From Clostridioides difficile_A (GTDB lineage Bacteria; Bacillota; Clostridia; Peptostreptococcales; Peptostreptococcaceae): a DNA stretch of 64,000 bases. The notes beneath the pieces were generated by a model, which worked only from the letters and a program-made list of their open reading frames with translations, ran no database searches and was not told the DNA's origin. Positions 56,227-64,000 of this stretch are shown piece after piece (positions within the stretch are counted from its first letter, which is position 1; each line of letters begins with the position of its first letter). The translations under genes and the position numbers were made by a program. The DNA is taken from the NCBI GenBank assembly GCA_945909635.1, contig OX246690.1, positions 372,001-436,000 on the forward strand, in the 5' to 3' direction.

Positions 56227-56391
56227 TCAATTAGCTTAGAAAAGTAATTAGAATTGATGGAGTCTTACTTTTTAAGAGCTAATGATGGTCGATTACATAG
56301 AAAGCATAAACTGTTTGGCATAACTTAAAAAAAGAATAGATTAAGTTATGTTGATTTTGGACAACCTTTTGGGGAAATGTATGTACAACTT

Positions 56392-56446
56392 AAAAGAGAT
56401 GGCTTAGAAATAAATTTAATTATTCCAAGTCATCTCTTTTCTTTTA
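56392..56446. terminator. Bidirectional terminator between the activator and fba
   Basis: AAAAGAGATG (56392-56401) pairs with CATCTCTTTT (56431-56440), extended by partial pairing. T-rich sequence follows on the plus strand; on the minus strand the stem itself ends in a T-run. Confidence 0.8.
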
Positions 56447-56465
56447 TAAATATTTAAAAGTTATA

Positions 56466-57371
56466 TTAGTTTATAGAGTTAGCAGAACCTAAAACATCAT
56501 CTATTTTGCTTTCAACTACAGCTTGTATAGCATCTCTACCAGCGCCAATGTATTTTCTTGGGTCAAATTCTTTTGGATTTTCAGCTAAGAATTTTCTGAT
56601 AGCAGCAGTCATAGCTAGTCTTAAGTCAGTATCCATGTTTATTTTACAAACAGCCATAGAAGATGCTTTTCTTAACATTTCTACAGGTACACCTTTAGCT
56701 CCAGCTATATTTCCACCAAATTCATTACATGTAGCAACTGCATTTTGGTCAACAGCAGATGCACCATGAAGAACTATTGGGAAACCTGGTAATTTGCTTT
56801 GGATTTCTTCTAGTATGTCGAATCTTAATTTAGCTTCTCCTTTGAATTTGAAAGCTCCATGAGAAGTTCCTATAGCTATTGCTAATGAATCAACTCCTGT
56901 TCTTTCAACAAACTCAACAGCTTCAGCTGGTTGAGTATATTTGTGAACATCAGAAGTAACATCATCTTCTGTTCCAGCTAAAACACCAAGTTCTGCTTCA
57001 ACAACAACACCTTTAGAGTGTGCATATTCAACAGCTTCTTTAGTTATTCTAACATTTTCTTCAAAGTCAAAATGAGAACCATCTATCATAACTGAAGAGA
57101 AACCAGCATCAATACAAGTTTTATGGTCTAAGTGAAGAGCTACGTCTACACCTATTTCATCAGAAGCAACTTTAACCATTTCAACTAATGTATGAGGTCC
57201 AGCATATTTAACAGCTGACATAGAAGCTTGTATCATAACATAAGAATTTTTAGCTTTAGCAGCTTTTAAAACACCTTGTAATTGTTCTAAGTCACTTATG
57301 TTAAATGCACCTATAGCAAATCCACCTTCATAAGCTTTTTTAAACATTTCTTTTGTAGTAATTAATGCCAT
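56466..57371 (-). CDS. fba: Class II fructose-1,6-bisphosphate aldolase
   Basis: 301 residues. A zinc-dependent aldolase of glycolysis and gluconeogenesis: catalytic Asp82 and Zn ligand His83 in LHLDHK, further ligands in EAELG and TSHGAFKF, and HGASAV near the phosphate site. The C-terminal RKYIGAGRDAIQ region contacts substrate. Monocistronic on the minus strand with GGAGG before the ATG. Confidence 0.96.
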   Translation of the reverse strand: MALITTKEMFKKAYEGGFAIGAFNISDLEQLQGVLKAAKAKNSYVMIQASMSAVKYAGPHTLVEMVKVASDEIGVDVALHLDHKTCIDAGFSSVMIDGSHFDFEENVRITKEAVEYAHSKGVVVEAELGVLAGTEDDVTSDVHKYTQPAEAVEFVERTGVDSLAIAIGTSHGAFKFKGEAKLRFDILEEIQSKLPGFPIVLHGASAVDQNAVATCNEFGGNIAGAKGVPVEMLRKASSMAVCKINMDTDLRLAMTAAIRKFLAENPKEFDPRKYIGAGRDAIQAVVESKIDDVLGSANSIN

Positions 57372-57563
57372 TTTAAAACTCCTCCTATTAACTTTTAAAA
57401 TTTACCCATCACTTATATTATAACGTTAAATCAAAAAAAGTATATAGTAAATTGTAATAACTATAAATTACAAGTATAATGTTAAATATAAGATAATAGG
57501 ATTAGATAAAATAATAAAAAATATGAACGTTTTAAGAAGAATTAAGATAAAGGAGACCTAACA

Positions 57564-57893
57564 ATGCCACAGATAAAAATTAGAGGAATTAATGAAAATG
57601 ATATATGCAAAATAAGTGAAAAGATGATAGATGATTTAGTTGAAGCTGTAAAATGCCCAAGAGATTATTTTGAAATAGAATGTATAAAGTCAGTTGCAAT
57701 AAGAGATGGTAAAATAGCAGATGTATATCCTTTTGTTGAAGTAGCTTGGTTTGATAGAGGGCAAGAAGTACAAGATATAGTAGCAAGAATAATAACTGAT
57801 AGTATAAGAAATAATTTAGATGTAGAAAGTATGGATTTAGCATTTACAGTATTTGAAAAAGAAAAATATTATGAGAATGGAGAACATTTTTAA
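57564..57893 (+). CDS. DUF1904 family protein
   Basis: 109 residues resembling the DUF1904 group (PQIKIRGINENDICKIS..., AWFDRGQEVQDIVARIITDSI), a small tautomerase-like fold. Pro2 follows Met1, as in tautomerases, but activity is unproven. AAGGAG precedes the ATG. The stop overlaps the start of the pseudouridine synthase gene by one base, so they are co-translated. Confidence 0.85.
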   Translation: MPQIKIRGINENDICKISEKMIDDLVEAVKCPRDYFEIECIKSVAIRDGKIADVYPFVEVAWFDRGQEVQDIVARIITDSIRNNLDVESMDLAFTVFEKEKYYENGEHF

Positions 57894-58615
57894 TGGCTAA
57901 AAAGCAACGTATAGATAAAATTCTTTCAAATTTAGGCTATGGAAGTAGAAGTGAAATAAAGAAGTATTGTAAGCAGGGGTCTGTAGTAGTAAATGGAAGT
58001 GAAGTTTCAAATCCAGGAACTCAAGTAGACACTGAAAATGATGAGATATTGTTTAATGGAGAAGAAGTTATATATAGAGAATATATATATTTAATGATGA
58101 ATAAACCAGATGGATATATATCAGCAACTACTGATAAATATGACCCAACGGTTTTAGATTTAATTGATTTATCATACTTAGCCTTTGAGCCATTCCCTGT
58201 TGGTAGGCTAGATAAAGACACAGAGGGATTATTAGTTTTAACTAATGATGGGAAGCTTTCTCATAGAGTTTTATCTCCTAAGAAGCATGTGCCTAAGACT
58301 TATTATGCAAAAATTGATGGAGTAGTTGCTGAAGAAGATGTAGAAGCTTTTTTAGAAGGTGTAGTGCTTGATGATGGATATAAAACTATGCCATCTCAGT
58401 TAAATATATTAAAGAGTGATGATGAATCAGAGATAGAACTTACAATACATGAAGGTAAGTTTCACCAAGTAAAAAGAATGTTTGAAAGTGTAGGCAAAAA
58501 AGTAGTATACTTAAAAAGATTGTCTATGGGTAATTTGAAATTGGATGAGAGCCTAGAATTAGGTGAGTATAGAGAGTTAACAGATGAAGAAGTAAAGATG
58601 ATTGAAGAAAGATAA
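57893..58615 (+). CDS. RsuA/RluB-family pseudouridine synthase
   Basis: 240 residues. An S4 RNA-binding domain (about residues 3-60; RIDKILSNLGYGSRSEIKKYC) is followed by the catalytic domain with the Asp-containing PVGRLDKDTEGLL motif. It modifies a uridine in rRNA; RsuA-type members act on 16S rRNA and RluB-type on 23S, and these cannot be separated here. Starts on the last base of the DUF1904 gene. Confidence 0.92.
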   Translation: MAKKQRIDKILSNLGYGSRSEIKKYCKQGSVVVNGSEVSNPGTQVDTENDEILFNGEEVIYREYIYLMMNKPDGYISATTDKYDPTVLDLIDLSYLAFEPFPVGRLDKDTEGLLVLTNDGKLSHRVLSPKKHVPKTYYAKIDGVVAEEDVEAFLEGVVLDDGYKTMPSQLNILKSDDESEIELTIHEGKFHQVKRMFESVGKKVVYLKRLSMGNLKLDESLELGEYRELTDEEVKMIEER

Positions 58616-58638
58616 TATAATAAATTGGAGGAAGGTTT

Positions 58639-59994
58639 GTGAAGAAAAAGGATATTGTAGAATTTGAAATAGATAAAATGGAATTTGGTGGTACATCATT
58701 AGGTCAAATTGGAGACAGAGTTATTCACATGAAGGGTGGAATAAGTGGTCAAAAGGTAAGAGCTGGTGTTAAAAAAGTTAGAAGTAAGAAAGCCGAAGTT
58801 AAGATGATAGAATTATTAGAGTACTCACCACTTGAAACTGAAGAAGCTTGCAAGCACTTTAGAGAGTGTGGAGGATGTACATTACTATCAGTACCATATG
58901 AAAAGCAATTGGAAATAAAAGAAAAACAAGTTATGGATTTATTCTTAAAGCAAGACTTATTTGGATTTCAATTTTTAGGGATAGAAGGAAGTCCAGAAAA
59001 CAAATATTATAGAAATAAGATGGAGTATACTTTTGGAGATGAAGTAAAAAATGGACCTTTGACATTAGGGCTTCATAAAAAAGGAAAGCATATAGATATA
59101 CAAACTGTTGAGGAGTGTATGTTAGTTGATGAAGACTTCTCAAAGATATTAGTTTCTAGTGTAGAGTTTTTTAATGAAAAAGAGCTTCCCTATTATAGAA
59201 CAATGAATCATAAAGGATATTTGAGACATCTTGTAGTTAGAAAAGGGATTCATACTAATGAGATTATGGTTAATATAGTAACTTCTTCGCAAGAAGATTT
59301 TGATATGAATGAATTTAAAGATATGCTTTTAGGGATTGATTTAAAAGCTGAATTAGTAGGAGTACTTCATACTATTAATGATGGTCTAGCAGATGCAGTC
59401 CAATGTGATGAGTTAAGAGTGTTGTATGGAAGAGATTATATACAAGAAGAAATTTTGGGTCTTAAGTTTAAGATTTCGCCATTTTCATTTTTCCAAACTA
59501 ATACTAAGGGAGCAGAGGTTCTTTATAGTATTGCTAGGGATTTTATTGGAGATTACAATGATAAGGTTGTGTTTGACTTGTATAGTGGGACTGGGTCTAT
59601 TGGACAGGTTATGGCTGGTGCTGCTAAGAAGGTGTATGGCATTGAGATAGTTGAGGAAGCTGTTGTTGCTGCTAATGAGAATGCGAAGTTGAATGGGCTT
59701 ACTAATTGTGAGTTTATTGCTGGAGATGTGGCTAAGGTTGTTAAGGATTTGAAGGACAAACCTGATTTGATTATTGTTGACCCTCCAAGGCCAGGTATTC
59801 ATAAGGATGCTATTAGGGATATTTGTGGATTTGGTGCTAAGGAGATTGTTTATATTTCTTGTAATCCTAAGTCTTTGGTTGTTGATTTGGTTGATTTTAA
59901 GGGTTATGGTTATGAGATTAAGATGGTTAAGTGTATGGATATGTTCCCGAATACACCTCATTGCGAGACTGTAGTTAAACTTATTAGAGAATAA
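58639..59994 (+). CDS. rlmD: 23S rRNA (uracil-5-)-methyltransferase RlmD/RumA type
   Basis: 451 residues. An N-terminal TRAM-like domain (about 1-60) precedes [4Fe-4S] ligands in ACKHFRECGGC and a later Cys (VEECML). The SAM-binding domain has FDLYSGTGSIGQV, DPPRPG, and the catalytic Cys in YISCNPKSL. GTG start with GGAGG about seven bases upstream. The last 420 or so bases use codons ending in G or T (AAG, TTG, GGG) far more than the first part. In other Firmicutes the 3' end of this gene is a known integration site for conjugative elements. The modified base is not determinable here. Confidence 0.92.
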   Translation: MKKKDIVEFEIDKMEFGGTSLGQIGDRVIHMKGGISGQKVRAGVKKVRSKKAEVKMIELLEYSPLETEEACKHFRECGGCTLLSVPYEKQLEIKEKQVMDLFLKQDLFGFQFLGIEGSPENKYYRNKMEYTFGDEVKNGPLTLGLHKKGKHIDIQTVEECMLVDEDFSKILVSSVEFFNEKELPYYRTMNHKGYLRHLVVRKGIHTNEIMVNIVTSSQEDFDMNEFKDMLLGIDLKAELVGVLHTINDGLADAVQCDELRVLYGRDYIQEEILGLKFKISPFSFFQTNTKGAEVLYSIARDFIGDYNDKVVFDLYSGTGSIGQVMAGAAKKVYGIEIVEEAVVAANENAKLNGLTNCEFIAGDVAKVVKDLKDKPDLIIVDPPRPGIHKDAIRDICGFGAKEIVYISCNPKSLVVDLVDFKGYGYEIKMVKCMDMFPNTPHCETVVKLIRE

Positions 59995-60211
59995 CAGGGT
60001 TCTAGCTATTGAATGATGTTATAGAGGTGGTTCTGCCACCGATTTGCCACCATAATTATTTTTCAGTGGGAAATTTATTCTATAATGCTTTTAAAAATAT
60101 TTCCAGACTCCAAATTAATTTAGAGTAAAGTCTATACAATAGATTTGTAATAGTAAATAATTACTTGTGATATAGATGAAAAAATTTAATTTACACTATA
60201 AATATTCACTT
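59995..60211. other. Gene-free region after rlmD
   Basis: No coding sequence was seen. The first 60 bases contain GGTGG (60026-60030) and two GCCACC copies (60035-60040, 60046-60051), unusually GC-rich for this genome, directly after the rlmD stop. Confidence 0.5.
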
Positions 60212-60251
60212 AAGGTACTATACTAAAACATTGATAGTATAGTACCTTTTT
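60212..60251 (+). terminator. Terminator of the rsuA-like/rlmD transcript
   Basis: AAGGTACTATACT (60212-60224) pairs with AGTATAGTACCTT (60236-60248), followed by T. DNA from 60252 to 60520 is AT-rich and without recognised features. Confidence 0.8.
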
Positions 60252-60520
60252 GTAAACACATAAAAAGTAGACAAATACATAAATTATAGTCTATTTGTAG
60301 TTAATATGAGATTGGCATTTTCAATAGGATAATATTCCAAGGTATTTTTTCTTAAGTGGAGAAGTACCTATTTTACTATTTACATTTTATATCTTCTAAA
60401 TTACTTATATATCTATCATTTTATTTATACTATTTTATTCTTATTTTTATAGAAACTAAAATTTTATTTGGTAAATAATTATATTTCTATTGCATGTTGT
60501 AATAACAATATCACTCTTCT

Positions 60521-60724
60521 TTAGAATTTATTATATCTAATTAACTTAGGATGTATAAAATCATAAATGTATAAGATGTAAGAAGGATAATTCAAATTTT
60601 TTAATTGTAATTTTAGTGAGTTAGCAAGTGTACTTTTATCTGCTTCTCCTAAACTATCAATACTAATAATATATATTTTATTAGAAATGTCCTAATTTAT
60701 TAGTTTATCAAATATCATCTTCAT
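60521..60724 (-). pseudogene. Decayed uridine-kinase-like P-loop kinase remnant
   Basis: On the minus strand, an ATG at 60724 with GAGGAAA upstream opens a frame broken by TAG at codon 11 and ended by TAA at 60521. The remaining peptide reads through KIYIISIDSLGEADKSTLANSLK and later YIYDFIHPKLIRYNKF. It looks like the N-terminal part of a uridine-kinase-like NTPase (IDGLGGAGKST..., HIDDFIHP...RYN). Three Gly residues of the P-loop are replaced (Ser, Glu, Asp) and a histidine and aspartate of HIDDF are lost. The C-terminal two thirds are absent. Confidence 0.7.
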
Positions 60725-60799
60725 TATAATTTCCTCATTTCATATAATATAAATAGTATTAAGATTTTTATAAGAGTTAAAGCAAGCATGTATGATTAC

Positions 60800-61543
60800 T
60801 TAAATATTTGTATAATCAACATCTAGCAATTTACCTTTTTGGTGAAAATGATTAACAAGTTTTTTAGGATAATTCATTATTAATTCATCTGGAAAATTAA
60901 TTTCTTTTAAGATATTCTCAGAATACTCATAATTACCTATATCAAAACAAATGTGAGCATCTGAAGTTAGTATGATTTTAGCACCATATTTTTTGCAAAG
61001 TGTAGCAATATACTTACAATTATCCAAGCTACCACTTCTTGACACGCCTTTGATAGAACAATTATTTATTTCTATTAATATATTCTTTTCCATGGCTAAT
61101 TTAATGATTAATTCATAGTCGATTGGGTAGTTTGGGTTTCCAAGGTGACCTAATATTTCAATATTATCATGCTTATCTATTACATTTATTAAGGCTTTAG
61201 TATTATTCTCCAATGTATTTGGTGAAAAAACGGCTTCATGAAATGACAAGATAATATAATCTAATCGAGGAATGACAAAGGGTTCTAGGTCTATGTTTCC
61301 TTCAATATCTAGTATATTTGCTTCACATCCTCTTAGGATTATAATGTCATTTATGATTCTTGGAATATTTTGAATGTTGTGAAAGTACCATTTGTGGGGA
61401 GAACCAGGCATCTTAGGACCATGTTCAGATGTACCTAGTATCTTAATTCCATTTTCTTTACAATAATTAATATTTTCTAACAAAGTGCTATAGCCATGAC
61501 CACTGACTATAGAGTGGGTGTGTAAATCTGATAAAAAATTCAT
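60800..61543 (-). CDS. PHP-domain phosphatase/phosphoesterase (YcdX-like)
   Basis: 247 residues of the PHP superfamily. Metal ligands are visible in DLHTHSIVSGHGYST, GTSEHGPKMPGSP, ILSFHEA, LGHLGNPNY and LTSDAHI. The YcdX-type phosphatases share the GPKMPGSPHKWYF segment. The ATG at 61543 is preceded by GAGGAGG. A longer frame back to 61633 has no site and is rejected. Substrate unknown. Divergent from the PRD activator. Confidence 0.9.
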   Translation of the reverse strand: MNFLSDLHTHSIVSGHGYSTLLENINYCKENGIKILGTSEHGPKMPGSPHKWYFHNIQNIPRIINDIIILRGCEANILDIEGNIDLEPFVIPRLDYIILSFHEAVFSPNTLENNTKALINVIDKHDNIEILGHLGNPNYPIDYELIIKLAMEKNILIEINNCSIKGVSRSGSLDNCKYIATLCKKYGAKIILTSDAHICFDIGNYEYSENILKEINFPDELIMNYPKKLVNHFHQKGKLLDVDYTNI

Positions 61544-61708
61544 ATAAATTCCTCCTCTATAAAAGATGAGGGTAACGTAATTTATATTATAAAACGAACC
61601 AGAAATAAAATCAATAGTTACACAATTAGACAAAAATATTAAAATATTGTAGAATTAAGCTTAATAATAAATATTTAACAGTATTACTGCTTATGGGGGA
61701 GGTCAACT

Positions 61709-64000
61709 ATGATACAAAAGAAGCTATCAAGGAAAGAAAAAGTTTTAATTTGCTTGAAAAGGCTAACAGAGGAACACTTGAACCTTAATAATGGCATTAG
61801 ATTTGGATTTGATGCAGAATATATTGCTACTGAAGTAGGTATAAATAGAAGTAATGCTAGTAAGGAATTAAATCAATTGATAAAGGAAAGTATTATTATA
61901 AAGATAAAAGGAAAACCTGTTCAGTACTTATATAAAGAAAGTATTGAGAGTATTTTAGGAAAGAAACTAAATAAAGGGATATTTGATAATATTAACTCTA
62001 TAAATGAATATAGTGAGAATGATTCTATCAAAGATGAGTATATTGTAGATAGCATAAAAAAAGAGAACAATATTTTTAATTTAATAGGGTATGATGGAAG
62101 TTTAAAGTCCCAGATAGAGCAAGCTAAAGCAGCAGTAATATATCCACCTAAGGGTTTGAGTACATTAATAATAGGACCTACAGGAGTTGGTAAATCTATA
62201 TTTGCAGAATATATGTATAAGTATAGCTTAACTATAAAAGAAAATAGTGATAATGCACCATTTATCATATTTAACTGTGCTGATTATTCTGATAATCAGC
62301 AATTATTATTAGCGCAACTTTTTGGATATGTAAAAGGGGCATTTACTGGGGCTGATAAAGATAAGTATGGTATTGTACATGAGGCTAATAATGGGATATT
62401 GTTTTTAGATGAAGTTCATAGGTTATCTGCAGAGGGACAAGAAATGCTATTTCTGCTTATGGATAAAGGTATATATAGAAGGTTAGGAGAGACTAATAAG
62501 GTACATGAGTGTAGGGTTATGATAATTGCGGCTACTACAGAAGATCCACAAACAGCAATGTTGGAAACGTTTTTAAGAAGAATACCTGTAACTATAAAGA
62601 TTCCGTCTTTAGAGGAAAGAGGCTTTCAGGAGAGAATGAGGCTTATATGTTATTTTTTTAAAGAAGAAAGTATTAGGATTGGTGTTAAGTTAAAGGTTTC
62701 AAAAGAAGTTATTAAGGCATTTATTTTATATAAGTGTAAGGGAAATATAGGACAATTAAAAAGCGACATACAATTAATTTGTGCAAGAGCTTTCTTAGAC
62801 TATATGACCTATAAAATGGAATGTGTATATGTAAGACTTTCTCTTTTACCAAACAATATTAGAGAGTCATTATATGGAAATAACAGAAAAGAGGAGTTTG
62901 TACAGAATTTCAGTTTTATTGGGAAAGATGATATTATTTTTTTACCAGAAGAAAAGAATTTTGAAAGTGAAAATTTATTAATAGAAAATAAAAAATATGA
63001 TTTAGATTTCTATGGAATGATAAAAGAAACTTGGGATAAACTTCAACAAGAAGGTATTAAAGAGTCACAAATTAGAAGCTTTATAGATGAAGATATACAG
63101 AAGTATTCCTATAATTTAATGAATACTTTTATATATAATAGTAGTAATCAAACAGCTTATAACAATATTGTTAATGATTCAATTGCAACTACTGTGAAGT
63201 ATATTTTACAAAAGCATGATAAATGGAGTAGAAAAGAAGGATTAGATAAATTAATAAAAGCTATAGCCTTACACATTCAGAATTTAATTGAAAGAATAAA
63301 GATTGGGAACATAGTAAAACATCCTAATAAAGATGAAATTATGAAGGAAAGAGCATATGAATATGACATAGCAAAAGAAATATTATCTAACATGTCATTA
63401 ATGTATGGGGTTGAGTTTCCAGAAGATGAAGTAATTTTTTTAGCAACGTTTCTTTATTTATCTTATGTGGGATTAAATGAGGAAAGTATAGCAATATTAG
63501 TTATAATGCATGGTGAATCTACAGCATCTAGCATGGTGAATGTAGCTAATACTTTACTGGATTGTAACCATGCAGTGGCAATCAATATGGGGCTAGAAGA
63601 TAGAGTTCAGGATATTTTAGTCCAAGCTGTAGAAATAGCCAATGAAATTGATAAAGGAAAGGGAGTTTTAATTTTAACTGATATGGGTTCTATTTTAACA
63701 TTTGCTAAAGTTATTCATGATGCTACTGGAAAAGAAGTAAAAGCAATAGATATGGTAAGTACACCTATTGTAATAGAAGCAACTAGAAAGGCTCTAACTC
63801 CTGAAATGACATTAGAGAAATTATATTTTAATATTATAGAATCTATAAAGAAACATTATGGAGATATGGAAATTACATATGCTGAAAAAGATAATGGTGG
63901 TAGATATTTTGATAGATTACTAATTGACAATATTAGTAAGACTTTGACCTTTTTAAATGGGGAAAAAGCTTATTTTATATTAAAAGAAGTAATTAATAGG
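61709..64000 (+). CDS. LevR-like sigma-54 activator with PRD and EIIA domains (partial)
   Basis: The first 764 codons; the gene continues past the window. Order: N-terminal winged helix (about 10-75), AAA+ domain (about 125-360) with Walker A GPTGVGKS (156-163), GAFTGA, and Walker B ILFLDEVHRL. Next is a PRD1 domain around His522 (LHIQNLIERI), then a PTS EIIA-mannose-type domain with candidate His601 (VIMHGES). A second PRD is expected further on. Such proteins activate sigma-54 promoters of PTS sugar operons and are controlled by phosphorylation from the PTS. GGGGGAGG precedes the ATG. The target PTS genes are probably beyond the window. Confidence 0.9.
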   Translation, partial: MIQKKLSRKEKVLICLKRLTEEHLNLNNGIRFGFDAEYIATEVGINRSNASKELNQLIKESIIIKIKGKPVQYLYKESIESILGKKLNKGIFDNINSINEYSENDSIKDEYIVDSIKKENNIFNLIGYDGSLKSQIEQAKAAVIYPPKGLSTLIIGPTGVGKSIFAEYMYKYSLTIKENSDNAPFIIFNCADYSDNQQLLLAQLFGYVKGAFTGADKDKYGIVHEANNGILFLDEVHRLSAEGQEMLFLLMDKGIYRRLGETNKVHECRVMIIAATTEDPQTAMLETFLRRIPVTIKIPSLEERGFQERMRLICYFFKEESIRIGVKLKVSKEVIKAFILYKCKGNIGQLKSDIQLICARAFLDYMTYKMECVYVRLSLLPNNIRESLYGNNRKEEFVQNFSFIGKDDIIFLPEEKNFESENLLIENKKYDLDFYGMIKETWDKLQQEGIKESQIRSFIDEDIQKYSYNLMNTFIYNSSNQTAYNNIVNDSIATTVKYILQKHDKWSRKEGLDKLIKAIALHIQNLIERIKIGNIVKHPNKDEIMKERAYEYDIAKEILSNMSLMYGVEFPEDEVIFLATFLYLSYVGLNEESIAILVIMHGESTASSMVNVANTLLDCNHAVAINMGLEDRVQDILVQAVEIANEIDKGKGVLILTDMGSILTFAKVIHDATGKEVKAIDMVSTPIVIEATRKALTPEMTLEKLYFNIIESIKKHYGDMEITYAEKDNGGRYFDRLLIDNISKTLTFLNGEKAYFILKEVINR

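Noticed and set aside
56257..56328. Short plus-strand frame of 23 codons after the sigma-54 activator
   Set aside because: Very short, no ribosome binding site, no recognisable motif. It may be chance or a small relic, but the evidence is too weak.
61921..62268. Minus-strand frame of 115 codons inside the PRD activator
   Set aside because: It lies fully inside a well supported activator gene with conserved AAA+ motifs on the other strand.

Overview
The window is AT-rich Firmicutes DNA and fits Clostridioides difficile. The order pcrA - apeB - patatin - cyclophilin - bclA1 - ppaC - adhE, followed further on by ldhA - hadAIBC - acdB - etfBA (reductive leucine fermentation), is characteristic of that species. 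The fit rests on recognising genes and order from memory; no database was searched. No rRNA, tRNA, insertion sequence or CRISPR array was seen.

Layout. 1-2000: a YtrA-type GntR regulator with an ABC transporter (minus strand) behind a near-ideal operator. 2143-4861: a MoxR-type AAA+ ATPase and a NorD/CobT-like VWA protein. 5005-8027: a cobalamin riboswitch with its terminator, driving the cbiMNQO cobalt transporter. 8173-13231: pcrA, an M18 aminopeptidase, a patatin-like lipase and a cyclophilin. 13232-16540: an intergenic region with a candidate small RNA, a SigK-type promoter, and bclA1 (exosporium collagen-like glycoprotein, 175 uninterrupted Gly-X-Y triplets). 16560-21679: ppaC (minus) and the bifunctional adhE. 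22000-27570: an ABC exporter with FtsX-type permease, divergent from an AgrC/LytTR two-component system. 27660-33708: a 1685-residue DUF4132 protein with a small partner, plus a small protein (minus). 33797-40614: mostly housekeeping and hypothetical genes, including a small alarmone synthetase (relQ). 40840-43450: a cupin regulator, an archaeal-type D-aminoacyl-tRNA deacylase and an EamA transporter. 43499-44649: an ECF S-component with a radical SAM protein (minus). 44875-56226: ldhA, the had operon with a sigma-54 promoter, and a sigma-54 activator downstream. 56392-59994: fba, a DUF1904 protein, an RsuA-type pseudouridine synthase and an RlmD-type rRNA methyltransferase. 59995-64000: a gene-poor stretch with a decayed uridine-kinase-like pseudogene, a PHP phosphatase, and the first 764 codons of a LevR-like sigma-54/PRD activator that runs off the end.

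How it works together. ldhA reduces 2-oxoisocaproate to 2-hydroxyisocaproate. HadA attaches CoA, HadI activates HadBC to dehydrate the CoA ester, and AcdB with EtfBA reduces the product to isocaproyl-CoA. A consensus -24/-12 promoter with an upstream inverted repeat precedes hadA, and the sigma-54 activator at 54595 is its natural candidate regulator. adhE, ppaC and fba supply fermentation and central metabolism. The cobalt transporter is controlled by cobalamin through its riboswitch.

Most worth a second look: the MoxR/VWA pair and the DUF4132 giant, which recall the clustered E. coli yeh genes; the archaeal-type D-aminoacyl-tRNA deacylase cluster; the candidate sRNA before bclA1; the hadA sigma-54 promoter with its palindrome; the decayed kinase; and the rlmD 3' end, a site I associate with integration of a conjugative element in strain 630.
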